Made by a program: the position numbers and the translations under genes. DNA of 64,000 nucleotides from Legionellaceae bacterium (GTDB lineage: Bacteria; Pseudomonadota; Gammaproteobacteria; Legionellales; Legionellaceae): assembly GCA_020831865.1 (NCBI GenBank), contig JAFIFT010000023.1:1-64000 (forward strand), in the 5' to 3' direction. The stretch's first letter is position 1; each line of letters opens with the position of its first letter. The notes beneath the pieces were generated by a model, which was not told the DNA's origin, made no database searches, and was given only the letters and a program-made list of their open reading frames with translations. Of the stretch, positions 7,097-16,444 are shown one piece after another.

Positions 7097-8641
7097 TTAT
7101 TTCTTGCGCTTGGTTTCTTTGTCGGCTCTGCGCCCCTTTTTAATACCTAATGCGACCAAAACCACCCGGGTCAAGTCACGAAACAATTGCCGGATGATTT
7201 GGCGAAAGAGGGTGTTTTTCGTCACGCGTTCGATGAGCGAGGGGTCTTTTTTAAGGGTAACCACCGGCTGGCGTTTGGCGTCCGAGTCCTCGACAGCCTC
7301 TTCACGCCGCTCCAAGGTTTCCGAGGCGGAGGTCCGCTCAATACGCTGACCATATTTTGCCCTCAAATCAGACTGCTCCACCAACATACTAGCCTCACTG
7401 GCCAGTAAAGCTCCCATCCGGGATTCAGGAGCCCGGATGCGGCAATACACCAGCGGCGTAGGGACACCCTTGGCATCCAACGCGCTCACCAGCGCCTCAC
7501 CAATACCCAGACTGGTCAAGAGCTCTTCAGTATTATATAAGCTGCTGGGCGGGAAATTCTGCGCAACCAAGCGCATTGCCTTGCGATCTTTGGCCGTAAA
7601 GGCTCGCAAGGCATGCTGGATTTTCAGGCCCAACTGACTGAGAATGGCATCCGGAACATCATTGGGGCTTTGCGTACAAAAGACCAAGCCCACCCCTTTC
7701 GAGCGAATGAGCTTCACCATCGTCTCCAATAGGGACAGCAATGCGGGTGACGCCTCCTTAAAAATCAGATGGGCCTCATCAATAAACAGCACCAGCTTGG
7801 GTTTATCCAAATCACCCGCTTCCGGCAGCCGCCGATAAATATCCGAAAGCAGCTTGAGCATAAAACTGGAAAAAAGTTTGGGCTTATCCTGCATGTCCAT
7901 CAGGCGCAATATCGAAATCAGCCTTTCCCCGGAAGCCCGGCAGCGCATTAAATCCTCAACCTGAAAGGCCGGCTCACCAAAAAAAGACTGCGCATCCTGG
8001 GATTCCAATTCGATGATTTTGCGCATAATGGCGCCGATAGAGCTGCCGGAAATGGTCCCGTACTGTTTTTGGATGGCATTCACTCCCAGATCAGACTGGG
8101 CAAATTGCAACAGTGCCTTGACATCATTCAGGTCGATCAACAGAATTTTTTCCGTTTTGGCGTATTCAAACAATATCGTCACCACCCCGGCCTGGGTCTC
8201 ATTGATGCCCAACATTCTGGCAAAAAGCAACGGACCCATCTCCGCCACCGTCGAGCGCAGCGGAATACCAATGTCCTTATCATCCAGAGTCAGCAATTCG
8301 CAGGCATAGGCCCGGGGGGTGAAGGGCAACTGCATCGATTGATTACGCCCGGCCAGCTTGTCGTTGACTTCGCCGCGCATGGCCAAACCGGAAATATCCC
8401 CTTTGATGTCCATCACAAAACTGGGCACAGCAAGGAGGGATAACTGCTCGCATAAGGCCTGGATAGTTTTGGTTTTACCGCTACCCGTGGCGCCGGCAAT
8501 CAAGCCATGTCGATTGAACGATTTGAGCACCAAATACACAGGCGATTGCGGAAGCAGTTGCTGCTCGACAACGATAGCGCCCAATTGCAAGGACGAGATT
8601 TCGGGTTTTTGGTAGGCTTGGCGTAGCGCATCGACATTCAT
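7097..8641 (-). CDS. HerA-like (DUF853/YjgR) ATPase
   Basis: A 514-residue P-loop ATPase of the HerA/FtsK superfamily, DUF853 branch (E. coli YjgR). Walker A is GATGSGKT at residues 50-57 and Walker B is LVLFIDEAHLI near 280. FCTQSPNDVPDAIL follows as the sensor/arginine-finger region. The C-terminal 90 residues are rich in Arg/Lys/Glu and end in a very basic tail, longer and more charged than the core needs. The cellular role of the family is unclear; a DNA or protein translocating hexamer is presumed. Confidence 0.85.
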   Translation of the reverse strand: MNVDALRQAYQKPEISSLQLGAIVVEQQLLPQSPVYLVLKSFNRHGLIAGATGSGKTKTIQALCEQLSLLAVPSFVMDIKGDISGLAMRGEVNDKLAGRNQSMQLPFTPRAYACELLTLDDKDIGIPLRSTVAEMGPLLFARMLGINETQAGVVTILFEYAKTEKILLIDLNDVKALLQFAQSDLGVNAIQKQYGTISGSSIGAIMRKIIELESQDAQSFFGEPAFQVEDLMRCRASGERLISILRLMDMQDKPKLFSSFMLKLLSDIYRRLPEAGDLDKPKLVLFIDEAHLIFKEASPALLSLLETMVKLIRSKGVGLVFCTQSPNDVPDAILSQLGLKIQHALRAFTAKDRKAMRLVAQNFPPSSLYNTEELLTSLGIGEALVSALDAKGVPTPLVYCRIRAPESRMGALLASEASMLVEQSDLRAKYGQRIERTSASETLERREEAVEDSDAKRQPVVTLKKDPSLIERVTKNTLFRQIIRQLFRDLTRVVLVALGIKKGRRADKETKRKK

Positions 8642-8707
8642 AGGCTCATCCTGCTCCCTGATTGATGGTACTGTGGGGTCTCACAGTATAGTTATAGCAT
8701 ATTCCGT

Positions 8708-9979
8708 TTAAAGGCGGTACGCCAGGATACTGATAACCACCAACATACTAAGAAGCTGCAGCCAGTATAGCGGCCAGTACAGTACCTCCGGCCCATAGCG
8801 ATGTCCCGCTCGCGGCCCATCTGGTCGGTACAGCAGCCATAGCAGCAAGAGTAAACCATAGCCATGCAGTGAATAGAGGCTCAGCCTGTGCCACTGATCT
8901 TCCATCAGGCGTTCGATCACATAATCGATAGGTACATTGCACAGCACGAACATGGCAAACCACAAGAGCAAGCCAGATAATCCTCGTTTCAGCGCATCGG
9001 TATAGCTCATGGCCCAAGCCGGCACAAGGAGGGCAAAGTAATAGATCCAACCGAAGGGACTGAGCAGGAGCATTAACACCAAAGCCACGGCAAAAGAACG
9101 GGCAGGCGCCCGGCGCAAACGACGACTGTTGAGATAGAAAAACAGGATGGGCACCGCCAGCAGAAACCATACGATCTGATAGGGCAGTAAATTAATATCA
9201 GTATTCTCGGTGCGGATACACAAACGCATGATGAAGCCATACAGCGAGGCATTCCAACTGTCACCATACCACATCACCCGCCGCATCATGGCAAGGTAGA
9301 GTGCATAGAGGTCGGTGCGATAGAACAACAGGGGAGTCGACGACAATAGCCCTGCCCAGGCTCCGGTCAACAGACTCAACCGGTAGCGCCTCTGCTGCCA
9401 GCAAAAAAACAAGACCACCCCGGGGAATAATTTCAAGGCAATGGCCATGCCCCAAAAAAAAGCAGCCGCTTTTTCTTGGTGCTGCTGATAACCGTGATAA
9501 CCGAGCATCATAAGGCAAAAGAGGGGCGCGCCCAACTGGGCGATAGCAATCCCCATAAACACCGAAAACAGTGAACTGTAGAACAACAGCAGCAGGATAC
9601 GATGTTGTCGCCAGACCTGCGCGGCAAGAAAATACTGTCCGCCAATAAAAGCTCCTACTAACCCCAGGGCAATAGCCGAAAAAAAATAGATCATGAGCGC
9701 CCAGTGAAAGGGTAAATAGTGAAAGGGGCTCAGCAACAATAAGGTAAAGGGCGGATTCAAATTGGCGGGTAATTGTTTGGCAACCGGCAAATAATCGGTC
9801 ATGAGCACGCGATAGGGATTGTCATTCAACCAGACCGTTTTGATAGCGATATACAGGGAGGAAAAATCGACATAAAAACGATCGCTGAGCAGTAATCCTA
9901 TCAACAACGCATACATCATAAGCATGACGGTCACGGCAACAGACTGTTCCCAGTGTCGGTAGGGCCGCAGCTTAGCCAT
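8708..9979 (-). CDS. GT87-type (DUF2029) polytopic glycosyltransferase
   Basis: A 423-residue inner-membrane protein with about 10-11 hydrophobic helices. It resembles GT87/DUF2029 mannosyltransferase-like proteins of the GT-C fold: an acidic VDFSSLYIAIK motif after the first helix, then NPYRVL and NLNPPFTLLLLSPF, which are typical. The donor would be polyprenyl-phosphate mannose and the acceptor is unknown. The ATG at 9979 has AGAGG upstream; the longer frame starts with TTG at 10045. It follows the hotdog and BON genes on the same strand and may be cotranscribed. Confidence 0.75.
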   Translation of the reverse strand: MAKLRPYRHWEQSVAVTVMLMMYALLIGLLLSDRFYVDFSSLYIAIKTVWLNDNPYRVLMTDYLPVAKQLPANLNPPFTLLLLSPFHYLPFHWALMIYFFSAIALGLVGAFIGGQYFLAAQVWRQHRILLLLFYSSLFSVFMGIAIAQLGAPLFCLMMLGYHGYQQHQEKAAAFFWGMAIALKLFPGVVLFFCWQQRRYRLSLLTGAWAGLLSSTPLLFYRTDLYALYLAMMRRVMWYGDSWNASLYGFIMRLCIRTENTDINLLPYQIVWFLLAVPILFFYLNSRRLRRAPARSFAVALVLMLLLSPFGWIYYFALLVPAWAMSYTDALKRGLSGLLLWFAMFVLCNVPIDYVIERLMEDQWHRLSLYSLHGYGLLLLLWLLYRPDGPRAGHRYGPEVLYWPLYWLQLLSMLVVISILAYRL

Positions 9980-10051
9980 GAACGCCTCTGAATCCAAAGC
10001 GCAGCGATTGGGCTGCTGCGCCCCCCCAACCTGAGCGAAGGACAAGAGCGG

Positions 10052-10549
10052 TCATGCCGGGCGAGCCTGACGCTGCGGGGCGTGCACTTTAATGGACAGT
10101 TCCAGCTCAAATTGTGCCACCAGTTCAGGCTGTGACGGATAATCCGTACAGGCATCCACACGAATGATTCGATGGCAGCGTTCGCCGTCACGCTGAGAGC
10201 TGGCGATCATGTCTGCCACAACCTCACCCATAGACGAGATAAAATAGACCTCTTTTTCCGCGCGTTTGATAAAGTGTGCCTGAAAGGATTTAAACAGCAA
10301 CGATATCTTCACACCTGCCTTGTCGGCGTGATAAAACCCATGGAAACCTCCGGCCAAATCAGCCCCAACCGCCAGCGCGCCAAAATACATGGAATGCAGA
10401 TGATTGCGTGACCGTGCAGTCAAGGGGATCCGTATCACGATGTGTTCATCGCTCAGGGCGATTAATTTGGGACGCAGGTAGCCTATCATCCGAATACGAA
10501 AACGACCGAATAACCACAGAAACCATCGAAAGCGGGTTATGATCTTCAT
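10052..10549 (-). CDS. DUF4442 hotdog-fold protein
   Basis: This 165-residue protein is related to YiiD C-terminal / PaaI-like hotdog thioesterases (DUF4442). The pattern NHLHSMYFGALAVGADLAGG holds the hotdog helix, and VSLLFKSFQAHFIKRAE-like strands follow. It is presumed to act on acyl-CoA or acyl-ACP thioesters, but no assigned substrate exists. Its start overlaps the stop of the BON gene by 4 bases, so the two are translationally coupled. Confidence 0.75.
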   Translation of the reverse strand: MKIITRFRWFLWLFGRFRIRMIGYLRPKLIALSDEHIVIRIPLTARSRNHLHSMYFGALAVGADLAGGFHGFYHADKAGVKISLLFKSFQAHFIKRAEKEVYFISSMGEVVADMIASSQRDGERCHRIIRVDACTDYPSQPELVAQFELELSIKVHAPQRQARPA

Positions 10550-11100
10550 GTCCGCTCATCCTTGACGGTGATTTGGGAAATGATTTTTTTTACCCCTTTG
10601 ATGCGATTCACCCGTTTGAGCAAGGCAGAAAGCGCCACGGTGCTGGGTAGTTCTCCCTTGAGGGTCAACACCCCATTTTCGGTATGCGCATTGATGCCCG
10701 CTAGAGGGATGCTTTCATCATCCAGAACTTTGGCATTCAGCACCGCGACTTCAGCCCGAGCGCTGATCACACCATCGGTAAAAGCAGTATTGACTTTTTG
10801 GATGTGTAAATCTTCCGTATCGATATGTTGCACCCCCTGCGTTTGCACCACAATACGCAGGGCTTCTACAAACGCCGTCCTGGAACCGACATAGCCTTTG
10901 ATACTGACATTAGCGTTGTGGGTTGATACACTGATTTTGAGTGGGTTTAAAAGTCGATGTTCCGTAAATCGCGCCATGATTTTAGCGCTGATAACCGCAT
11001 CACTGAGATCTTGCCGGGCTTCCTGCAAAGGCGCGTCAGCCCACATCACAGGGCTTAGCACACAAAAGAGTAAAAAAACAAAGCGAAGGCGCATACTCAT
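10546..11100 (-). CDS. periplasmic double BON-domain protein
   Basis: A 184-residue protein with a signal peptide ending near MWADA (residue 22); no lipobox Cys is seen. Two BON domains follow, about 35-105 and 108-180, each with the ISVSTHNANVSIKGYV / INAHTENGVLTLKGEL pattern found in OsmY and DolP. BON proteins bind phospholipid and help outer-membrane integrity and stress tolerance. It is the first gene of a run with the DUF4442 and GT87 genes. Confidence 0.85.
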   Translation of the reverse strand: MSMRLRFVFLLFCVLSPVMWADAPLQEARQDLSDAVISAKIMARFTEHRLLNPLKISVSTHNANVSIKGYVGSRTAFVEALRIVVQTQGVQHIDTEDLHIQKVNTAFTDGVISARAEVAVLNAKVLDDESIPLAGINAHTENGVLTLKGELPSTVALSALLKRVNRIKGVKKIISQITVKDERT

Positions 11101-11202
11101 GGGTTCCTTTCCGGCAATAAAAGATCAGTATAACAAAAACCCTGCAGGCGTAAAAACCCCTGTTTTGCCTCTAAAACCTGTGCATAGCCCAAGGAGGGTA
11201 TC

Positions 11203-11484
11203 ATGAAACACAGAAGTGGCTTTGACCTGTTGTATTCCCTGCGGCACGGGTTTGCCTGCCTGTGCATGATGCTCGCTTTTATGCTCATAATAAAAGTCAC
11301 GATACAATTGTATGTACCGGGTTCACCGATGCTTGATGCCTTTAGCCTGGCTAAAATACTATGGGCTTCCGATGATTTTTTTCTGCGTCTGATTGTTATT
11401 TTTAACTTTATTATCAAGCCCATTTTTATTTATCTGTTGGTTATTTTAATATTTTGGCTGATTAATAATCAAAAAAATACCTGA
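11203..11484 (+). CDS. small two-helix membrane protein (DUF4282-like)
   Basis: This gene encodes 93 residues with two hydrophobic helices (about 17-37 and 62-87) separated by a polar stretch, ending in a short basic tail. The layout resembles DUF4282 proteins, which begin FDFxxLxxxxF and have two helices; the match is only by general pattern. A strong ribosome site, AAGGAGGG, precedes the ATG. It is divergent from the BON gene. Confidence 0.6.
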   Translation: MKHRSGFDLLYSLRHGFACLCMMLAFMLIIKVTIQLYVPGSPMLDAFSLAKILWASDDFFLRLIVIFNFIIKPIFIYLLVILIFWLINNQKNT

Positions 11485-11574
11485 CTTACATACTATCGCA
11501 AGCGAATCGCTTTGTGCTAGTATGACAGATCTGCGCCAAGATTTGTAATCTTTTAAATCAAACTGAAAAAACAC

Positions 11575-11603
11575 TTGACATTATTCTTTCCAGACAGTAC
11601 CAT
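11575..11603 (+). promoter_or_regulatory. sigma-70 promoter for the repeated-module membrane protein
   Basis: TTGACA (11575-11580), a 17-base spacer and TACCAT (11598-11603) lie 33 bases before the ATG at 11636. Just upstream, TTAA at 11553-11556 is followed 11 bases later by TGAA, a weak resemblance to a PmrA box. Confidence 0.55.
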
Positions 11604-11635
11604 CTTGGCCACAATTGTCGCGATAGCCTGAATCG

Positions 11636-13837
11636 ATGACTCCATCTAATGAAGCAGTTGTACTGGAAACATTATCAACGCCTTTATCCGATGAAAGGAA
11701 CGCTTCTGACGTCTCGCATAAGCCCCCCACTCTCTTCTCAAATCAACAAACAAGCGTAACCGACAGCAGCAAGGTACTGGCAACCAGCCTGCACGAATCG
11801 GGTTATCTCTACCTGGCTTACGGCGCACTGGATGGTCTGAGTAATGCCTATAGCAGCTGGAAATATCTGTTTGACATCCATTACTGTAATAGCCCGATAG
11901 ACTCAGCAGACGCTCTGCATGAGTGGATGCTGACGCGGCAGGGCCTCCTGCTGGTCGGTTTTGAAACGCTGGTGCTTGTTGCCTATTCCAGCATGGGTAA
12001 TTATTTTGATGACGATGCCTCACATTTATTAAAAAAATGGGCTGCCCGAAGCTGGCCGTATGTGCGGGACTGTATCAAAGGCTCCAAAAATGCCTTCAAA
12101 GGCTTACGCACCAGCCTGCAGGTCAGCAGCCGCTTGTTGGATATACCACTCCTACAGGTTTTGCTACCGGCATCTCTGCTGTTAGGACTGATGGCAACCG
12201 CTAATCGCCTGCTGTTACGCTACATGTATGGCCAGCGCAAAGAGATGATGAAGCTCAATAAAGAATTGCTGCTTGCCATCCAGGCGGCAAAGAACATGAG
12301 TGATGTGGAGGAACGCTACCGATCGAGTCCGCCGCGACAACAAAAACGGTATGTACGCCGGCTGGCCTATATCGGTGCGGCCTTTGGTGGACTGGTTGAT
12401 GGCATGTATATGTATGTGGGCATTTTAGGCCTGGTACTGAATGCGGTTACCCTTCCCGTATTATTTTTGCTTACCGCCTGCTCCGCACTGTATCTGGCAG
12501 CCTGTATTGTCACCCGCCTCTACGAGGAATTTAATTATCAATTGCGCGTTGATGTTTCTGTAAGCAAAATTGAGTTGGCCTATACCGGAAAATTATTGAC
12601 CTACGAGCTCGATGCGTTTCTTATCTTGCATCAGAAAAAAATAGAGGATCAGCAGCCCAACGCAGAAAACCCTCCCGACACCGAAACCAAAACCGAAACC
12701 CCACCCAGCACCGAGCCCCCGCCCACCACCGAAATCCCGCCGAACCCTGAACACCTGATCCGCCCCAAAAACTCACTCAGCGCTGAAGAGCTCGTCCGCT
12801 ATGAAGCCCTGTTCAAAACCGTCAACGCACAACTCATCCGCTTTTCCAACATCCAGACAAAATTGATTCATGATCAATCGATGACCTGGACTCGTGCATT
12901 TCTCATGGGTCTGCGCCATGGGCTTTCTGCGTACGGTGTGTTGACCAGCTGCCTGTTTGCTGCCGCTACCATCTTGACCTTGTGCAGTGTCACCCTCCCG
13001 GTCACGATGCTTGTCAGCTGTATCGTGGCCGGGCTGGCCCTGCTTGGTATTTTTCTCGCACACGCCTTTTATAAAGCCTGTCACTACCAGCGGCAAGCCC
13101 GGCAACTGGATGAGGAATCCCGCAGCATCATTGAAGAAGTGGTAGACACGATTAAGAGGCATGAAACAACGGTTGAAAATTTAAAACCGGATGAATTTAA
13201 AAACAAACTTTTTGGTTATATGACCGTTGATCCCTCTCCCCAATTTTTCTTTCAAGAGTGGTTTGAGGTGGTTCGCTCGTTTTTTTCCGGTATCGGCAAA
13301 GGCTCCAAATCCATTGACTATACTCTGAATAACTACCAGGAGAGAGGCGAAGATGGCCATTATCATCATGCGACCCTGATGATGCTCAGTATCAGTGCCG
13401 TGAGTTCCCTGATCTTTGCCTTCTGCCTGGCGCTGAGAGCCTTGTGCAAGGGCTTTGGCCGCCCGGCGGTTGACGCCATCAGTCCGGAAAAAGAGCAGGA
13501 GCTGTTATCCAGTCTAGACCGCAGCTCATCTGAAACAACGGCAACACTCGCATCCGAAACACCGGAAAAACAGAGCAGCTTCTGTGCCCCTCCTGATAGC
13601 CCGGCAGCCGCCACACTCGCTCCGGAAACGCAGCCACAGCCCGTAGCCGAGCACGACAGCACCCCATCCGAAACCGCGCAAGAAAAAGAATCGTCGCCCC
13701 CGAGTATACCGCGCTCCCTGTCGGCCCACAGTATCTTTAGTCCGGCAAATGCTGCTGCTTTGCAGCACCAACGACGTCAGTCGGAGCCGGTTCCTGAGCC
13801 TGATGGTTCTGCTGATAATACTTGTCCGCCTCCTTAG
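11636..13837 (+). CDS. large membrane protein with repeated GL-x-x-G hydrophobic modules; candidate effector
   Basis: This protein has 733 residues and no recognised enzyme domain. Similar hydrophobic modules recur: AYGALDGLSNAYSSW near 58, AAFGGLVDGMYMYVGILGL near 246 (ending in TRLYEEFNYQ), and GLRHGLSAYGVLTSCLF near 424 (ending in a YKACHYQ helix). A last hydrophobic segment lies near 580-600. A Pro/Glu/Thr-rich linker separates modules two and three (about 337-375). The final 130 residues are disordered and Ser/Glu/Pro-rich. Such polytopic proteins with acidic tails are common among Legionellales secreted substrates; that is inference. No clear ribosome site is seen. Its last 101 bases overlap tatB on the other strand. 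Confidence 0.7.
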   Translation: MTPSNEAVVLETLSTPLSDERNASDVSHKPPTLFSNQQTSVTDSSKVLATSLHESGYLYLAYGALDGLSNAYSSWKYLFDIHYCNSPIDSADALHEWMLTRQGLLLVGFETLVLVAYSSMGNYFDDDASHLLKKWAARSWPYVRDCIKGSKNAFKGLRTSLQVSSRLLDIPLLQVLLPASLLLGLMATANRLLLRYMYGQRKEMMKLNKELLLAIQAAKNMSDVEERYRSSPPRQQKRYVRRLAYIGAAFGGLVDGMYMYVGILGLVLNAVTLPVLFLLTACSALYLAACIVTRLYEEFNYQLRVDVSVSKIELAYTGKLLTYELDAFLILHQKKIEDQQPNAENPPDTETKTETPPSTEPPPTTEIPPNPEHLIRPKNSLSAEELVRYEALFKTVNAQLIRFSNIQTKLIHDQSMTWTRAFLMGLRHGLSAYGVLTSCLFAAATILTLCSVTLPVTMLVSCIVAGLALLGIFLAHAFYKACHYQRQARQLDEESRSIIEEVVDTIKRHETTVENLKPDEFKNKLFGYMTVDPSPQFFFQEWFEVVRSFFSGIGKGSKSIDYTLNNYQERGEDGHYHHATLMMLSISAVSSLIFAFCLALRALCKGFGRPAVDAISPEKEQELLSSLDRSSSETTATLASETPEKQSSFCAPPDSPAAATLAPETQPQPVAEHDSTPSETAQEKESSPPSIPRSLSAHSIFSPANAAALQHQRRQSEPVPEPDGSADNTCPPP

Positions 13838-14024
13838 CCCGTTCCTGATTCTCTAATAACGCCTGCTCTTTGACCTGCGCTTGCCAGAATGCCTGCCATT
13901 GTTGCTGCCAGGCGTCCAGTTTTTTTTTCAAATGGAAGGCATGACGCAGCAACATCGGTAGTTTAGTCGGTCCCCATACCAGCAGAGCCACCAACAGGAT
14001 GACCAATACTTCCGCCAGACTCAT
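13737..14024 (-). CDS. tatB: Sec-independent translocase TatB
   Basis: This is a 95-residue TatB subunit of the twin-arginine translocase, an inner-membrane receptor working with TatC. A single N-terminal helix is followed by the hinge VWGPTKLP, the family's GP-x-x-LP motif, and then an amphipathic helix with many Gln, Lys and Glu. The start overlaps the stop of tatA as ATGA. The C-terminal part is coded within the overlap with the convergent gene. No tatC follows; the next gene downstream is on the opposite strand. Confidence 0.9.
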   Translation of the reverse strand: MSLAEVLVILLVALLVWGPTKLPMLLRHAFHLKKKLDAWQQQWQAFWQAQVKEQALLENQERAKEADKYYQQNHQAQEPAPTDVVGAAKQQHLPD

Positions 14025-14182
14025 TCTTTTTTCTGATCCTCTTCATCCATCGCCTTACGAAAATTTTTAATCGCCTCGCCCATATCGCGTCCGATACTTT
14101 TTAATTTATTGGTGCCAAATAAAGCCAGTACAATCAAAAAGATCAAAAATAGCGACAGGGGACTGATTCCACTTAAACCCAT
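14021..14182 (-). CDS. tatA: Sec-independent translocase TatA (short)
   Basis: A 53-residue protein, shorter than E. coli TatA (89). The sequence MGLSGISPLSLFLIFLIVLA is the membrane helix. The hinge LFGTNKLKSIGRDMGEAIKNFR holds the conserved FG and the KLxxxGRDxGxAxxxFR motif of the amphipathic helix. An acidic end (DEEDQKKE) follows. GGAGTAATC precedes the ATG, and the stop overlaps the tatB start. It forms the pore-building subunit of the translocase. The position behind ubiB is the E. coli order. Confidence 0.92.
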   Translation of the reverse strand: MGLSGISPLSLFLIFLIVLALFGTNKLKSIGRDMGEAIKNFRKAMDEEDQKKE

Positions 14183-14184
14183 GA

Positions 14185-15831
14185 TTACTCCTTCTTGTAT
14201 GACAGGACAGATAATACCACTCCCACAGCCGCGAGGCTCAGCAGAGCGCCAAGGATGCGGTCAGACGGCCCGTAGGAGCCAAGCGACAGGCCACCAATGA
14301 CCAGGGCACTCAATAACATCCCCAGACCCAGCCCACGCAGGACACTACCCTGCTTGGCAGGAGGGGCCTGCCGGAATGGTGCCTCGCTGTCGCGCAGCAG
14401 CCTGTCCTTTTGCATCCGGTGTACGTCGTACAATAAACGTGGCATATTCGGCAACTGCTCGGCAAAAAAGGGCAGGTTTTCCCGCAACTGGTGGAGAAAC
14501 ATTTTTGGCCCCATTTGCTCTTGCAACCATTTTTCCAGAAAGGGTTTGGCAGTAGCCCATAAATCCAGCTCCGGGTACAATTGCCGCCCCAGCCCCTCAA
14601 TCGCCAGCAACGTTTTTTGTAACAGCACCAGCTGCGGCTGCACTTCCATTTGAAAGCGCCGCGCCACCTGAAATAAGCGCAACATCAACTGTGCAAAAGA
14701 AATATCCTTCAACGGCTTTTCAAAAATCGGTTCACAAACGGTTCGAATAGCGCTTTCAAATTCAGCCACACGGGTAGAGGCCGCCACCCACCCTGACTCA
14801 ACATGCAATGCCGCCACCCGACGATAATCCCGATTAAAAAAAGCATATAAATTTTCAGCTAAATACCGCTTGTCGCTATCGTTTAGGGTACCCACAATAC
14901 CGAAATCAATACAAATGTATTGTGGATCGTGCGGATGGTTCATCGACACAAAAATATTGCCGGGATGCATATCGGCATGGAAGAAACAATCGCGAAAGAC
15001 CTGGGTGAAAAAGATTTCCACCCCACGCTCCGCCAGTTTTTTAATATCAATGCCATAGGCATGCAGACGATTAATATCGGCCACCGGAATCCCATGAATC
15101 CGCTCCATGACCAAGATATTCTCACGGGTATAATCCCAATAGACTTCCGGCACATACAACAACGGAGACTGGCTAAAATTACGACGCAACTGGCCTGCGT
15201 TGGCCGCCTCCCGTTGCAAATCCAGCTCATCAAATAAATTATGTTCAAACTCACTTACAATTTCCCTGGGTTTGAGCCGGCGGCCTTCTGACCAGTAGCG
15301 TTCTGCCCAGCGGGCAATGGTATGCAGAATCGCCAAATCTTGCGCTATCAGTTTGTGCATGTTCGGACGTAAAATTTTAACCACCACCGCTTCACCGCTA
15401 CGCAGCGTAGCCGCATGCACCTGCGCCATCGAGGCAGAAGCCAGCGGAATCGAGTCAAACTGGGCAAACACATCATACGCCGACTGCCCAAAGGCGCTCT
15501 CAAAAATAGCCAGGGCGTCTTCGCTGGCAAACGGGGGCACCTTGTCTTGTAATTTTTTTAGTTCCTGCGCCACGTCCGGGGAGAGGATATCCGGCCGGGT
15601 AGAAAGGGCCTGACCAAATTTAACAAAAATTGGTCCCAGCTGTTCCAGGGTAAGCCGTAATGCTTCTCCGTGGCTGTATTGCTGGCGGCGAAACCAATTC
15701 CAGGGATTCAGGTAGACAATAAAGCGAAAGGGGGCAAAGAGAGGGAAACTCACCACCAGCTGATCCAGTCCATTTTTTGCCAGGATATAATTAATCTTCA
15801 GCAAGCGGAAAAATTGTTTAATCGCGTTCAT
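14185..15831 (-). CDS. ubiB: ubiquinone biosynthesis regulatory kinase-like protein UbiB
   Basis: A 548-residue atypical kinase of the ABC1/ADCK/UbiB family. Present are the KFGQALSTRPD motif near residue 71 (K-x-G-Q, which occludes the active site), the FFHADMHPGN catalytic loop and the CIDFG metal-binding motif. One or two membrane helices close the C-terminus (LGLGMLLSALVIGGL and ILGALLSLAAVGVVL). UbiB is an ATPase needed for ubiquinone synthesis and lipid handling in the membrane. The ATG at 15831 with AGGTG upstream is chosen; it overlaps the end of ubiJ by 14 bases. Confidence 0.95.
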   Translation of the reverse strand: MNAIKQFFRLLKINYILAKNGLDQLVVSFPLFAPFRFIVYLNPWNWFRRQQYSHGEALRLTLEQLGPIFVKFGQALSTRPDILSPDVAQELKKLQDKVPPFASEDALAIFESAFGQSAYDVFAQFDSIPLASASMAQVHAATLRSGEAVVVKILRPNMHKLIAQDLAILHTIARWAERYWSEGRRLKPREIVSEFEHNLFDELDLQREAANAGQLRRNFSQSPLLYVPEVYWDYTRENILVMERIHGIPVADINRLHAYGIDIKKLAERGVEIFFTQVFRDCFFHADMHPGNIFVSMNHPHDPQYICIDFGIVGTLNDSDKRYLAENLYAFFNRDYRRVAALHVESGWVAASTRVAEFESAIRTVCEPIFEKPLKDISFAQLMLRLFQVARRFQMEVQPQLVLLQKTLLAIEGLGRQLYPELDLWATAKPFLEKWLQEQMGPKMFLHQLRENLPFFAEQLPNMPRLLYDVHRMQKDRLLRDSEAPFRQAPPAKQGSVLRGLGLGMLLSALVIGGLSLGSYGPSDRILGALLSLAAVGVVLSVLSYKKE

Positions 15832-16435
15832 ACGCACCTGCCAGGCACTTAAATTGTGCTTCCACCCGCTCCACATCCATCAGCAAGTCATCGATATCCT
15901 GATAAAAATCCGCCAGCTCTTCTGCTCCTGGCGCCAGCTGCAATTCTTCATGGATATATTCATCGACATTGTGGTGAAAGCTGCTGACTACCCGTTGTCC
16001 GAAGTCACGACCCTGTCGAAAAACCGTACCCAGCTGGTGGGCCACGATATCACCGGTAAACTGCGCCAGATGGCCTTCCCAGTCAATATCCAGAGCATCA
16101 AACAAATGCTTCACCTGTTGCCCCGTTTCCACATCACCACTCATCGTAATATGATCATTAAAGAGTGAACGGGCTTTGGAGGCCGGCAGGAAACTCAAAC
16201 GGATAAAGCCCAGCGGCGAACTGCGGATGATAGTATGGGCTGGCTGTACAAGTTCGTCCTGCAGGAGGATGCCATCAGGCTTAAAGCCGATAAAAAAATT
16301 GACCCCCAAAGGCTCAACGATCAATTCAATCCATTTACCCGACAAAGGGGCCATTTTATCTATCAGTGCCGGATCGAGGCTCAGAGCATGATTGATCGCT
16401 TTTTGCAGCGCTTTTAGTGAAAATTTTTTTAACAT
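15818..16435 (-). CDS. ubiJ: ubiquinone biosynthesis accessory factor UbiJ
   Basis: This protein has 205 residues. The N-terminal half is an SCP2 lipid-carrier fold (LIVEPLGVNFFIGF, then ITMSGDVETGQQVKHLF). The C-terminal half is helical, as in UbiJ of E. coli. UbiJ is the soluble lipid-binding scaffold of the Ubi complex together with UbiK. It lies between ubiE and ubiB as in E. coli, 9 bases after ubiE and overlapping ubiB. Confidence 0.92.
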   Translation of the reverse strand: MLKKFSLKALQKAINHALSLDPALIDKMAPLSGKWIELIVEPLGVNFFIGFKPDGILLQDELVQPAHTIIRSSPLGFIRLSFLPASKARSLFNDHITMSGDVETGQQVKHLFDALDIDWEGHLAQFTGDIVAHQLGTVFRQGRDFGQRVVSSFHHNVDEYIHEELQLAPGAEELADFYQDIDDLLMDVERVEAQFKCLAGAYERD

Positions 16436-16444
16436 AACCGCCCC

